This document shows, one piece after another, positions 23,401 to 35,560 of a stretch of DNA of 64,000 bases. The notes below the pieces were generated by a model that saw only the letters and a list, made by a program, of their open reading frames with translations, was not told the origin of the DNA and searched no databases. A program made the translations under genes and the position numbers. The stretch is taken from contig MNCI01036184.1 of NCBI GenBank assembly GCA_015680685.1, positions 410,407 to 474,406 on the forward strand, given 5' to 3'. Position 1 is the stretch's first letter, and the number at the start of each line of letters is the position of its first letter. The stretch comes from Gnetum montanum (lineage: Eukaryota > Streptophyta > Gnetopsida > Gnetales > Gnetaceae).

Positions 23401-23902
23401 AAGAAATTGGTATATTATTTTTACCCTTCTCACACTCATGATGTGCCTTCATTTATTTGTCCATGTTGAGCTATGCCTGATTAGGCATGTAAGTTTGAAA
23501 AATTTTATCATTTAGATAACAACCTGTTATGGATGGATGTAATTTAATATTATCAATGTGGCTTGAAGCATGGAGGAAGCTAATTTGTCTAAAAGCATTA
23601 ATATGTGGCCTTGTGCATCCCTTCATCAAAGCTATTTGTCTTGGTAAAATATGAAAGTATATTCTTGGTAGAAAGGATCTTGGTAAACATATGTGATTCT
23701 CATTTATTGAGGCACTTGGTAATTTTCATGGTCTTTATTTCTTTTAGTGTTTCTAGCAAGTGGATTGCCCAACCTATGAAAGGTAGCCTATTTAACAATT
23801 CATATGTGTGTCTTAGTTAATGTGATAATAACATAAAAGATTAATCTTTAAAATCCTACGACAATCATGTATAATGTTATGTAGCACTAAACACCAAGCA
23901 TC
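20419..23902 (-). pseudogene. Element C: rest of RT, protease and gag, heavily decayed
   Basis: Continues the RT remnant interrupted by E. Around 20660-20710 it aligns with the RT N-terminal part of B (35560-35610). Around 21240-21480 it aligns with the protease region of B (36110-36350); the LLDSG motif of G reads LLGSS here, losing the catalytic aspartate. Around 22700-22900 it aligns with G gag near 46660-46800. Every frame is short and the DNA is very AT-rich, as expected after long loss of C by deamination. The order pol, PR, gag, PBS, LTR from left to right confirms minus-strand orientation. Confidence 0.6.
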
Positions 23903-23922
23903 ATCCCTAACAATAATACCAA
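23903..23922 (-). promoter_or_regulatory. Element C primer-binding site relic
   Basis: Element-sense TGGTATTATTGTTAGGGATG is the tRNA-Asp PBS with G/C bases turned to A/T. Confidence 0.6.
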
Positions 23923-23923
23923 A

Positions 23924-24796
23924 TAATAAGTGGCAAGTATGCTTGATGCATAACCATACAATATACAAACATTGTAGTAGATCATGTAATAATCTATGAA
24001 TAGACTAGGTAGAATGTCTTTCCTAGTTACATTAGATTGCATGTCATTGTCTTGTTGGTTACAATTGTAATAGCCTTGGATCATATGGTTAAGTGCAACC
24101 AGGGTATATGATCAATGATATTATTATGGCCATTATTATTAAATATAGAAATTTACTAAAAAAAATTTTACTAAAAATAGTAAATTATTGAGAATAGAAA
24201 TGCATCCTAAACTAGTCTAATAAGATAAGAATTTTCTCTGTCAACATTTTGTTCACATTCTTAGATTATGTGTTACCCACTAGGTGGTGAAGCTAGCTAA
24301 CTACTAGGTGAACCAAGTTAACTAATTATTGGAATTATCAAGTTAAAAGAAATTTAATGTTTGAGGTCTCAATGTTATTATGCCATAACCACAATGCATT
24401 AAAATGTAAACATTATGCTAATAAATAGTACTAACTTTTGAGGAAAATAATTATTGAAAAATGTCAATTTATTTAAAGTTAGAGTGGTGCAATGAGTAAA
24501 AGTCAATTTTGGTCTTTACTGGCACTCATGGTTACATCCACGTGCAACATAATCAATCAAATATAGACTCTAGACATTGGATTCAAACATACACTTTAGG
24601 CACTCACTAAGTGATACAAAAATCATGAAATAAAACTACAAGAGTCTGGCTACCTACTAAAAATAAGTGGGCTAATGCACCTCGATCTATGCTTATTTAT
24701 AAGTGAAAACACATAATGTGCAAATATATCTATCTCAATTCATTATGGGCTATAATAATACAACTATGTCAATGTAGATGCATTAATGCACCTTCA
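23924..24796 (-). repeat. Element C 5' LTR, decayed
   Basis: Starts TAATAAGTGG (family TGATGAGTGG) and then follows the family order: ACCATACAA, GATCATG, a poorly kept middle, and CTTATTTATAAG (TATA in element sense, near 24700). The far end is uncertain; TTCA at 24793-24796 is my best guess. No 3' LTR partner was found to the left of 9881. Confidence 0.5.
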
Positions 24797-26735
24797 TGAA
24801 GAAGATTTTTTCATTTCTTGACAATTTTTATAACCACTTACAAAGAAATTCAACTTTCTCTCATCTACTAGGCATCTCAAGAACTTCCTTGGTGGAATGC
24901 ACAATGAGATTTCTAGCAATGACCCTTTTTCTTAAATAAGGCTTATTAGTTAAATTCAATTTTTAGACATTGCACGTATGAGAAGGAAAAGATTTTGTTA
25001 GAGGTAATGAGCTCAACAAATCATCAACAACAATGCATAACATTATGAACATTAAAAATGTAAATGATCAACAAAATACAACCTACTTTCATACAATTGC
25101 ATATTGAAGAGATTTGAAATAAAATTTAATAACCTTTTCCTAACTCCTTTTGAGATGATTTACATATTACTAGGGATATTTTTCATTTTCTACTTCTATA
25201 TGGGGGAATCCATAAACTCATCATCTTTGAGATAATTGATCTTTAGAAATGTTTCAAAATTAAACATGTACAAACTCCAATAACTATTGACTAAGTAAAG
25301 TTATAGTTGATATATTATTCAAACTAAACAAAATATAATCTATATTATTTGTTTAATGAATTTAATTTGATAATTATCATAGATGATAACGAATGAAGAT
25401 TGTCAAAAATTACAAAGAAATTGCATTTGAGCGGGTAAATTTATAATAGACAAAAATGAGTTTTGCGTTAGAGATGTAACTATATAGATAATAAAAAAGC
25501 AACACATAGATTGCTACATCTTAAAAAATGAAACTTCTATATTCTTAAGTGGGAAAAAACATAGAAATATTTGATGGCATATTAAATGAAATCTATTTCT
25601 TAAGCAACATCCTTAAAAGTTGGAATAATTGTTTATTTGTAATAGTATTAATAAAAAGTAGAGGAAAATCTCTGGTAGCTAAAAAAAGAAGGTGGGAATT
25701 TTGAAAATTCTTAACCACTAGTATGAGTGAGAGTTTTAAAATTTTTTTGAAATAAAAATAAGAGGGAGTTTCAAGTAACCTTTTGAATCCAATAAGTTGT
25801 CATAGAGGGTGAAATTTTTTTGTACCAATTGTACTAATTTACATAGGTTTGACTACAAGAGATAAGTGATAATAATATATGCCCCTAAAAATAATGTAAT
25901 TATTACATACAAGGTTGTGCATTGAGGTCATTCCTCCGATATAACTATTTGTTTTCTCAAGCTATACTTTATGAAGATTTATGATTAGGTAGATTTGGTG
26001 AGGGATGGCCTAGGTTGTAGGAAGAGGAGGGAGGAGTGTGTTCTTGATCTTACTTTATAATGAAAATGTTTTAATGAATGGTTTAAATGATTTACTCACT
26101 ATATCCTTTATATGATATGTTTCAAGATCCAACTTAATGGTTTTTGCAAATATAACTTCACTCTATATAGAGGGCTTCTCTAGGATGGTCCTCTCTAACC
26201 TTATTCTTTTCCTCTAGTTGTAAATAAGTAATGTTGGTATCTTTGTAAAGATGAAGTTCTTTCCCCTTTCATGTGGGGGTTGACTTCTCTTTATAGTGTT
26301 AAAATACTTTGATCTTTTTTTGTAAAACATCTGCTTTTAAGACTAGATTTGTAGGACATATAGCAAACATACACTTTCTAAATACGTTCATTAAGCATAA
26401 CGGTGCGTTAGATCAACATATTGTTGAAATCATAAATGTGACTTGCAAATCACAAGCTACATGTCTTAATCACCTATTTAGGATAATCCCTTTTATGAGG
26501 AGAAAAATGAAGGATCTATATAAGGATAATGACAATTGGAAAGATTAAGAGAAGACTAATTTCTTAGCAAATAGTGTTTCTTTTAATAATTGAGGAATCA
26601 ATAATAACTAAATTTGTGTTATCATTCTAACTTATACCAAATTTGTACTCATTCTTTTACTAAGCATGATGAAATAAATGTATTAGATAGTAAAATATCT
26701 TATCATCAATAGTTAGCATTTTTTTACTTTGTTAA
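24797..26735. other. AT-rich DNA, nothing recognised
   Basis: Almost 2 kb of AT-rich sequence with poly-A and poly-T runs and only one open frame above 70 codons (26309-26548), which resembles nothing I know. Probably very old repeat or host intergenic DNA. Confidence 0.3.
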
Positions 26736-26740
26736 ATACT

Positions 26741-27546
26741 TGATGGGTGGCGAGGTACCCCCTAAGCCTAACCATACGAATACGAGTGTTTACATGCAAT
26801 CTGGTCAAACTCCAAGGATTAAGTGCTTATGCGCTTACACAGAACAAGGATGGGTTATGCAATCGTTGTCTTCCTAAGCTTACTTGTAAGGCATGATTGT
26901 ATGGTTAAGTAAACTTGAGGTGTATGATTTTTATGTTTTATGTTCCTGGTGCTTAAAGGGGAGAAATGAAATAATTTAATAACTAATTTGATTTATCTAG
27001 TTAACTATTCTCTAACTAGTCCTAACACCAGCATCCGTTCCCACTCTCTTAACACATCCTGAACCAGTGTAACACTCCTGGGATTACCAAACACTAGCCA
27101 TTACTGGGTTACCAAGTGTTCCCATGTATGCTCAAAGTGGTCATACTAAGTGTGCTAATTCATTGATAATTAACAATTTAATAAAAATCGCATTAATTAA
27201 CTAGCGAATAACAGTAAATAACATTTAAATAAAATATTTAAGTTATTCTGAATGTTGCAAGGTTTATCACAAAGTTCGTCTTTATTTCTGATCACAAGGT
27301 GTGCTCCAATACACAATGCTCGAATAAAGATCAATTCACTTTATGACTTCTACTATGGGCACTTAGAAATAATTCTAACTCTACAAATGAAAAACTGCAA
27401 GAGTTTGGCTAAGGGACTAAGAAAACTAACTCTGAAACCAAGTGCCCCAGTCTCTTATTTATAGGTAATGAGATAGGTTCTAACATCGAGTGTTCGATAT
27501 CACTTGGCGGGCTCCGATATTGTGGTCTCGATATCGTGACTCATCA
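26741..27546 (-). repeat. Element B 3' LTR
   Basis: 806 bp from TGATGGGTGG to GACTCATCA. Most like the LTRs of G. TATTTATAG (TATA in element sense) lies near 27455-27465, with GATATC words at 27498-27537. Confidence 0.8.
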
Positions 27547-27561
27547 TACCCCCACAACTGA
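27547..27561 (-). promoter_or_regulatory. Element B polypurine tract
   Basis: Element-sense CAGTTGTGGGGGTA abuts the 3' LTR. Variants recur inside the element at 28119-28133 and 29469-29484. Confidence 0.7.
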
Positions 27562-28308
27562 ATGAAAACTCATCCTCGAGTTTCTTACAACATATTGGAA
27601 AGGTATGGGATTATTGACTGAATGACAATCTAATGGTGACATGCAATGACAGACTCAAAGTGCCAGGTGAATGGATCAACAAATATATTACAGCATTGGT
27701 GTTCATAACCATTGTGGTGAACACTGTACATAGGTGACATCCATACCCTCATTGATAGCTTGAAGAGAGAGAAAAAAAAATGAGGCACATTATTGCTAAT
27801 GTCAAAAATGTGCACATCGTTGTTCATCCATGGCTACATGCTCAAGCTTGTTCCCTGCGTAAATGCTTTTTACTCCAATCCATCTTAAGTGCTCCCTCCT
27901 ATCCCAGTCCATTGTTCGTGTGATCGCCATTTGCACACACAACACAATCATGAATTAGTAAGGATATATAAGACATAATACAATTGATACCTTGCCTCAA
28001 TATGAAGCACATTGGCTAGGTTGTGGGTATGGCAAATACTTGGTTAGAGGTTTATAACTAATGACTACCCAAGGTGTAGGGGTGAGATAAGTAATGGAAT
28101 GGAAAAATTTGTGACAGTACCCCCACGACTAAGAGTGAACCTCTGGTAGCAATAGGGTGGAAAAACTTAAAGAATAAGAAAGATGAGAGAAATGACAATG
28201 GTGAAACCAATAAAATAAAAACAAAAATGGATGTCAATGATGGGGTGAAATGATAAATAGTTGATTACAAGAAATGTTTAAAGAAAGAGCTTAATAATTG
28301 CATCAAAA

Positions 28309-28366
28309 AGGAATGCTAGTGGATCCTCCCCAAAGCAGGCTCATGCGCTTTATGCTCTGACAAACC
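28309..28366 (-). ncRNA. Conserved spacer hairpin, B copy
   Basis: Has the invariant block as CTGCTTTGGGGAGGATCCAC and the small GCGC/GCCT inner hairpin (one mismatch). The outer stem is only partly paired in this copy. Confidence 0.45.
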
Positions 28367-28850
28367 GACAAACCAAAGAGTCCATAGGCTCTAGGAATGA
28401 CATATGGAAATAATGGTTAAGAACTTACCCACAAGAGTTTACCAAAGAATAACAATGCATCAACCAAGATATAGACTAATCGTAAAATCGGCAATGAGGT
28501 GGAATATGGAAAGCAATATGGAAAGAGAGAATGGAATGGAATGGAATCCCAAAATTAAGGTTGTGTAAAGTCCCTTATGGAGTATGTGATTAAGAAAACT
28601 TAATAAAATTCGGCCCAAATATAGATTAAAACTATCCACATCCAGTGACCTCGTATCAACACACTTGACCAATCCATCCTCCTGAAGCCACAAGAATGCT
28701 TCCACAGAGCCACCATCATTCCAACAAGAGAAAGATAGAGAAGCAGGAAGTGAGAAAGGGCCTTAGTTAGAGGGAACCTTCAGGCATGGGTAACATGTCT
28801 TTCTAGTGCCATAACCAATGCTTGTAGCCCATGTTACTTTATTATGTCTA

Positions 28851-28910
28851 AGGGGTGTGCTTTGAATTTCCACCATTTTTTTTGAGTGAGAACCACACCA
28901 TGCAAAGACT
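28851..28910 (-). ncRNA. T-loop spacer hairpin, B copy
   Basis: On the plus strand GGGGTGTGCTTTGAA, a T-rich loop, then GTGAGAACCACACC and ATGCAAAGAC. The outer GGTGTG/CACACC stem is intact; the inner stem has mismatches. Confidence 0.45.
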
Positions 28911-29467
28911 TATTTGATTTAGTAAACTTCCTGATATTGGTCAATAGCGGAATGGTGGAAAACCTATAAAAACATCTAAGTACCGCAAGAGAATAGCTAG
29001 CACAAATGTGTCAAATCCCTTTGAAGCCACATCCTTTTCAATCCATTTGAGTCTTTCCTTGATTTGAAGAATACCAAGCCACCAATTTATTAATAAGTTT
29101 ACTTAGAAAAAGGGACAATAAATTTCCAAAATAAAGGGAAACCATAGAGTTGTATGGATGGATGGGTGACATGGATTCATTACCTATTTTATCAAAAGAA
29201 ACCATATCATAGTATCAACATTAAAAGTCAAAGGTAAAAACCAAACATTAGCAATCAACACCATTATAATATAATCCACTATCATGAGCACTTATTATAT
29301 GATGAGTGAAAGTAATTTTAAAAAAATGTAATAAAGAAAGAAATAGTAAAAATGTTAACAATGGAGTAAAACAAAAACAAGTAAAGATGAAGAATGTGTA
29401 AAACAAAAATGTGTAAAACAAAAAAGACAAAAGAACTGAGGCTTAGAATAACTAGCATTAGCAACTG

Positions 29468-30602
29468 TCTTCCCCATGACTGAGTTAGAAGGAGGAGATC
29501 TGAAATAATGAGCAAAGTTGTCCATTAACAAAGGTAGTGTTAGTACTGGCTGTTTTAGGCTCATGGAAAGGTTTGGTTTGTTGGATGTTGACTAATAATT
29601 TCCTATCCAGGCTTTCAAGTTTATAGATCATCATGACCCATGAAGGAAAATTTTCATGAATGATATAAAGTCCTTCCCACAGCATTTGAAATTTAGTTCG
29701 TTGTGGCGCATGTGCAGGATTCCAATACAGAACCTTATCTCCTGGTTGGTATTTAACTTTCCTAACCCTTAGGTCATGATGTTGTTTGTTAAAGGCCTTG
29801 TGTAGTTCATTGGAGGATAAGGCGGCTAATCAGTTTTCATCTAGCAAGTTAAGGTTCATTAACAAATTTTTTTATGCTAGATTGAGGTCAAGGTTGAGGT
29901 CACATGTTGTAGATAGTGTACGGAGCTCAGCCTGGATAGGAAGTGTTGGAAGTTTATCGTACACTAACTCATAGGGAGAATAGCCTATAGGGAGTTTCCA
30001 TGTGGAGTGGTATGCCCAAAGAGAATCGTTCAATCTGGTGCTCCAGTCTCACCTATATTTGCTAATGGTTCATGTCAATATTTTTGTGATCTCCCTATTG
30101 GTAACTTCGGCTTTGCCACTCACTTGAGGATGATATGGCGTAGTCAGCTTATGCTCAACTCCTAAGCATTACATTAACTTTTGAAAAGTTGCACTTGTAA
30201 AATGTGTACCATTATTAGAAATAAGTGCATGAGGCATGCCAAACCTATTTACTATTTGTTGTTAAACAAATCGTGCAACAGTAGATGATGTATAGTCGGT
30301 GATAGCAGCTACTTTTGTCCACTTTGTAAAATAGTCAACAGCAACAACAATGTAGGCTTTTCCATTGGACATTGGTGTAATAGGCCCCATAAAATCAATA
30401 CCCCATATGTCGAAGGGTTCTAAAGATGGAATCCATTGTTGGGGATCCTTCATTCTAGTAGTCATTCCCCCATCGTGTTGGCAGCGCTCGCAAGATTGGA
30501 CGAAGTGATGAGCATCTTAGAACAATGTAGGCCAATAATATCCTACAAGCAATATTTTAATGGTTATTCGTTTCCCAGCGTAATGACCTCCACAAGGGCC
30601 CT
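29468..30602 (-). pseudogene. Element B integrase, main part
   Basis: Element-sense order: catalytic core with WGIDFMGP (first Asp kept), ISNNGTHF (second catalytic Asp changed to Asn, a G-to-A change), then YHPQ and AEVTNRE (catalytic Glu kept), followed by a C-terminal region with a GPF/Y-like module around 29640-29760. The zinc-finger end is cut by element D after GGGCC; it continues at 33882. Several stops. No chromodomain is visible. The enzyme would have been inactive. Confidence 0.75.
30598..30602. other. Target-site duplication of element D, left
   Basis: GCCCT, repeated at 33877-33881. Confidence 0.8.
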
Positions 30603-31386
30603 TGATGAGTGGCGAGATACCCCTACACTCAACCATACGAATACGAGCGTTCACGCACGATCCGGTTGAACTCCGCAGACAAGCTAGTTGTGGTATCTAA
30701 ATAGTTACATGTTGATCGTAGTTCGCTGTCTTCCCACCTAGACTAGTATTTACTTTGTCACATATGGTTTAGTCCAGAGTGAGGTGTATGATGTGATCCT
30801 AAACTACTACTACTCCTAGAGACAATGGAGAATAATATTGATTAAACTAATGAGTAATAGGAAATGAAGTCTAAGGTAACCTAAGTGCGATGAGCATCCG
30901 TTCCTTAATCATCCGTACACATCTTGAACCTCGTGCTCGACTACTACTGGGATTACCAAGCGTAGATCCTAGGTACNNNNNNNNNNNNNNNNNNNNNNNN
31001 NNNNNNNNNNNNNNNNNNNNNNNNNNNNNNNNNNNNNNNNNNNNNNNNNNNNNNNNNNNNNNNNNNNNNNNNNNNNNNNNNNNNNNNNNNNNNNNNNNNN
31101 NNNNNNNNNNNNNNNNNNNNNNNNNNNNNNNNNNNNNNNNNNNNNNNNNNTGGGAAAATAATCTAACTCCTACTAAAAAAATGCAAGAGCTTTGCTACAG
31201 CTAACTTGAAGCTGCCTAAATGAGGCAGAAGGCCCTCTTATTTATAGGTCAAGATAGGCGACTGCGTAAACAAGGCCATGTCGACGTAGGAAGGCTACGT
31301 CGACGGGGCCGTGTCAACGCGGCTACGTATACGGGGCCCCGTATATGCGGTCTAGTCGATGCATCGACTATATAACACTTCATCAT
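30603..31386 (-). repeat. Element D 3' LTR, with sequence gap
   Basis: From TGATGAGTGG to CTTCATCA. The TGATGAG half is close to the E LTR. The U3 end instead carries GTCGAC and GTATAC palindromes (31268-31350), like H. 174 N lie inside. Confidence 0.75.
30977..31150. other. Assembly gap (N)
   Basis: 174 unknown bases within the LTR of element D. LTR-LTR identity for D cannot be judged. Confidence 1.
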
Positions 31387-31401
31387 ACCCCCACAACTGA
31401 G
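31387..31401 (-). promoter_or_regulatory. Element D polypurine tract
   Basis: Element-sense CAGTTGTGGGGGTA next to the LTR, followed by the family sequence encoding the conserved ACTCATCC stretch. Confidence 0.65.
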
Positions 31402-31499
31402 TAAAAACTCATCCTTGAGTCAAAGAAAGTGAGGAACAAGCTCAATTGAATACACAGTGGATAGGTATGGGACTATTAACTGACTAGAAATTTATTCAT

Positions 31500-32000
31500 G
31501 CCACAGTGGATATGACAAAATTGGGACACACACACAAAATGACAAAATTTGTGGAACTGATGGGGTTCCCGGTAGTGGTGGCTCCTCCATGGGTGCCTTT
31601 CCTCTATCCTGTGCATCAAGCTTCTAAGATTGATACCATTGAAGAAGCACCTAACATTTCTCCTCTTCTATTTGAGGATTATGAGCCATCCATGCTAATG
31701 TTCCAATGTTTGATGGAGTTGGCACTTTTCATGGACATGACAACTGCGGGAACACTTGATTGGCCTTGACATTCCATGCCGCAAATAGCCATTGTTCCTC
31801 TTCATAGGCTCGATCCCTAACCTCTCCTCCCTTTACTTGGATAGATTATGCAGTAACAAGAGTTTCATGATGGATGCTGAATGATGGACTTCTGCTTTGC
31901 ATGTTTTGCATGAGGTCCTCGGCCTCTACCTCCCCAAGGTCGTTCGATTGCACCTTGAGATGGTCCACCTTATTGTATCCTTTTAGGGGTCATCTATAAC
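31500..32000 (-). pseudogene. ORF3 relic of element D
   Basis: 31500-31800 aligns with the C-terminal end of E ORF3 (12740-13060). At about 31800 it jumps to sequence matching the N-terminal end (15400-15560 in E). So about 2.3 kb, including both conserved blocks and the coiled coil, was deleted. Confidence 0.6.
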
Positions 32001-32269
32001 CACACAAGGATCAATTGTTAGTAAGGTTATTAAAAAACATTCAATGATTTCATACCTTATTCATTACCTTTAATAAATGTTGCATTCGTTACTTAGTGTG
32101 ATTTTAGAGTTAGAGATTTTTCAAGGAAGTTGCCCTAAAAGTTTAATGTTGGACCTGGTTTTGAGGAACGTTTGATAAAATAATGACAAATAAAAGAATA
32201 TATTTGGAAATGAAATACTCAAAGGGTATAAGATGATGTGGTGGTGTGCAACAAGTACAAATTACAAAA

Positions 32270-32325
32270 GTCACGCAAGTGGGTCCTCCCCAAAGCAGGT
32301 TCCAACCTATATGCCCTTGCGTAAC
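32270..32325 (-). ncRNA. Conserved spacer hairpin, D copy
   Basis: Nearly identical to E: GTTACGCAAG against GTCACGCAAG on the other arm (one mismatch), same inner AGGT/ACCT hairpin, and the block CTGCTTTGGGGAGGACCCAC unchanged. Confidence 0.5.
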
Positions 32326-33239
32326 CACACCTTAAGATGTCTATAGGCATTAGAAGGGTTAAATGTAATCTATACCGATGCAACAAAACACACACATGTT
32401 GATACCACTGTGATGAGGTATGAATTCAATGCTATACAAAACGCAAGTCACAAATACATGAACAGCGAGATGGAATGAATTGGAGAAGGGATTGCAGAGA
32501 TTGAAACGTGAGGTAACTGACTTAGGGCACAATGAATCCTGCGTGTAAAGCATGATTAAGGTGTCATTAACCTATCATTCAAAGATCAGGACCAAGTCCA
32601 TCCTCTGATCAGTGACATCGCATCATTTCATCCAATGATGGACAACCATAAGAGCACCATGACAACAAGGTGTATGATCACTTGGCATTTTGTGCAAGGG
32701 AGGAGTGACTTAGAACTCTTTGCAGCATACTTTTTGTTTGGCCACTTTGGCACACTTTCTTCTCTCTCTTCTTTTTTTTTGAAGTTTTTTTTATTGGGTG
32801 CTTGTAATACTCTTACTCCCATTTTTCATTAGATCTACAAGGATCTTAGTACAACCAAGCTGCATGATAGCACCTACAGATGCCACCAAAGAGAATCCAC
32901 AAGTCCCCTTGATGTCACACCTTGGCCATTCGCTCTTAGTCCATCCTTCTTCACTCTGGGAACAATGAACACAAAATTAATTTTAAGTTTCAAGAAATGT
33001 CAAGAATATCACTGTACCCTCGAACAGAACCTCTTATTTGTAGAATGGATGAGTGTGTGTAATGGACTCACTGTCCAAATAATTCATCACCCAAGACTTG
33101 ATAGCATAGAATAACACCTCAACCAACGAGTCACATGAGTGTTTTATTCATAGATGAGATTACTCATAAAAAGATAAAACAATAAATTAAAAGGTGAAAG
33201 ACTGGAAAACAAAAAGTTGAAAAATTAAAGAAATAGAAA

Positions 33240-33534
33240 AACATTTATCAATTCTATGTTGTTAGAATGGAGGATACCCCCCATAACTAAACGGTTGAGC
33301 ATGGCTAGAATTAATAAATGGAAGGTGGGGATCCTTGGATATTAAAAATATTAGGACCTGGTCATACTTACCCCATTGGGGTTCACACACTTGATTAGAG
33401 TTGACATAGTGGGGCAAGTTATACGATGTGGTTAGTTTATAAGAAGTTGACCCACTATGGTACTTGTGACCGTAAAATGGTATGCAAGGATCAACATGTC
33501 TCCCCATGTGGCAATATTCATTAGGCCCCATGTA
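33240..33534 (-). pseudogene. gag tail relic of element D
   Basis: 89 codons (33531-33262) nearly identical to the gag tail of E (17734-17465), with blocks such as GRHVDPCIP, SYNLPHYVNSNQVCEPQWGK and FINSSHAQPFSYGG. The rest of gag is deleted. Confidence 0.7.
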
Positions 33535-33876
33535 TGCAAGTAATCTCGATCTTTATTTCTGGTCATGTGCACGTCCAAGTACGTCACACTCGAATAAAGG
33601 TGTCGTACAATTACAAGCATCACACTGCAAGCATGCACTTAGGAAAATAATCTAACTCCTATGAAAAAAAAATGTAAGAGCTTCACTACAACTAACTCAA
33701 AGCTGCTTAAATGAGGTGGAAGGCCCTCTTATTTATAGGCTGGGATAGGCAGCTACGTGAACAGGGCCACATCGACACAGGAAGGCTATGTCGACTAGGC
33801 CACGTCAACGTGGCAGCGTATACAGGGCCCCATATACATAGCCTAGTCGACGCATCGACTATATAGCACTTCATTA
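33535..33876 (-). repeat. Element D right LTR, fragment
   Basis: Begins at a point matching about 20125 in the E 5' LTR and runs to CTTCATTA. It carries the TATA region (33729-33740) and GTATAC/GTCGAC-like words (33765-33860), so U3 survives but U5 is lost. The junction is near GGCCCCATG|TATGCAAG. Confidence 0.7.
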
Positions 33877-33881
33877 GCCCT
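33877..33881. other. Target-site duplication of element D, right
   Basis: GCCCT, identical to 30598-30602; integrase sequence of B resumes here. Confidence 0.8.
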
Positions 33882-35560
33882 CATGAATGTCTTGGAGAAC
33901 TCACAATTGATCTACATTGAGAACACACCATTAGACCAAGCCATCGGAACATACCTTATAAAGGTGTCCATTGATTTCCATGAAATATTTGACTGGGTAA
34001 AGAAACTGTTGTTTCTTTTTAATGTCTAACCCTTGTGGTGTTTCTTGTGTGAGAAGATAGGTAAGAATGCTACTATACCAATTTTTCTCTGTAGTTAATT
34101 GATTGTTTACTACACCTACAAAGAGGAGTTCATCAGGGAAGCAGTCAGAGATTGGATATTCGTCCTCTTTGTTGTCCCATTGTAATCGAGATAAATGATC
34201 AACAATAACATTCTCGGTGCCTTTATGATCAATCATTGTAAGATCACGAGCCACCGTATGATGTAAGGGATCACCATTGGTTTATTCATCAGGAACCAAA
34301 TTACACTATGATCCATGTGTACAAATATCTTATAGCCTAATACATAGTGCTTAAATTTTTCTAGTGCAAACACCACAACCATTAACTCTTTTTTTGTTGT
34401 GGTTTAGTTGAGCTGTGCACTAGTAATACTTCGACTTGCACAGTGAATGTAATGGTGTCACTTTTGGTCATCTAACTATGTAAGTATAGCTCCTAAAGCA
34501 AAGTTGGACACGTCAGTCATTATGTGGAATGGTCTGAACTAGTCAAGAGCTTGTAGAATGTGTGTTTCTACGAGCTTCTACTTCAAGAATTGGAAAGCTA
34601 GATCACATTCCTTGGTCCATTCAAAGGGTATGTCCTTCTTCATTAATTCTACTAATGGTTTTGCAAACTTTGAAAAGTTCTCAATGAAGCGTCTATAATA
34701 GCCAGTATGTCCAAGGAATGATCAAATATCTTTTACAATTTTAGGTTCACGAGTAATTCCTTGGATGACTTTAATCTTTTTAGGATCTACCTCTATCCCT
34801 ATTTGTGAAATCTTATGCCCTAACACAACACCTTCTTGAACCATTAAATGTCTTTTTTGCCAATTGAGCCTTAAGTTGGTTTCTACACATCATTTCAATA
34901 CTTGCTCTAATTGGTCCAATGCTTGTTTGAAATCTGCTCCGTAAGTGGAGAAATCATCCATAAAAACCTCCACACCATTTCCTATTTATTGTTGAAATAT
35001 ACTTAGAACAAGATGTTGAAATGTTGCTAGGGCATTGCACAAGCGAAACAGCATCTACCTATATGCAAATGTCCCCCAAGGACTTGTGAATGTAGCCTTG
35101 GCTTGGTCTTCTGGTACTATTTGAATTTTATTATATCCACTGTAACCATCCAGAAAACTATAGTAGCAATGCCCTGTAATGGTATCTAGGACTTGGTCAA
35201 CAAATGGTAATGGGAAATGGTCTTTAAACGTTGCCATGTTTAATAACCTAAAGTTTATACACACCCTCCATTTACCTCCCTTTTTAGGCACAATGACTAA
35301 TGTACTAACCCATTCACTATCAGCAATGGGGTAGATGAACCCAGCTTTTAGAAGTTGTTCAATTTATTCTTTAACCACTTGCTTAAGCTTAGGGTTCAAT
35401 TGCCTTTGTGGTTGTCATCGAGGCTTCATGGAGGGGTCAGTGTAAATTTTATGTTGGCATATCCTAGGATCTATTTCGGTTAATTTGGGATATGACCAAG
35501 CAAAAGCTTTTGACCATTTATTTACCATCTTCAACAGCCTTTCTTTTTGTCAAGGAGTAA
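33882..35560 (-). pseudogene. Element B RT and RNase H, with integrase N-terminus
   Basis: 33882-33960 is the start of integrase. RNase H follows (about 34520-33960), ending in ENVIVDHLSRL, the ADHLSRL-type tail of Athila-like pol. RT (35560-34520) has KKGGKWRVCINFRLLN, FKDHFPLPFVDQVLD, YYSFLDGYSGYNKIQ, TFTSPWGTFAYR and the active site VFMDDFSTYG (near 34957-34990), all well kept. A second, archaic RNase H, as in Tat elements, is not seen. Stops and shifts interrupt the frame, mainly in RNase H. Confidence 0.8.

Larger units (their letters stand above)
27562..29467 (-). other. Element B noncoding spacer between pol and 3' LTR
   Basis: No gene. Contains a PPT-like motif (28119-28133), the conserved spacer hairpin (28309-28366) and the T-loop hairpin (28851-28910), in the same order and similar spacing as in G, H and F. 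Confidence 0.55.
30603..33876 (-). mobile_element. Element D: internally deleted E-like element
   Basis: About 3.3 kb between GCCCT duplications, inserted in the integrase zinc-finger codons of B. It has a full left LTR (with the N gap) and only the last ~340 bp of the right LTR. The interior follows element E with large pieces missing: most of ORF3, the internal promoter region, and everything from the gag tail to the middle of the 5' LTR. The PBS is therefore gone. The right end reads CATTA where the family has CATCA. Confidence 0.75.
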
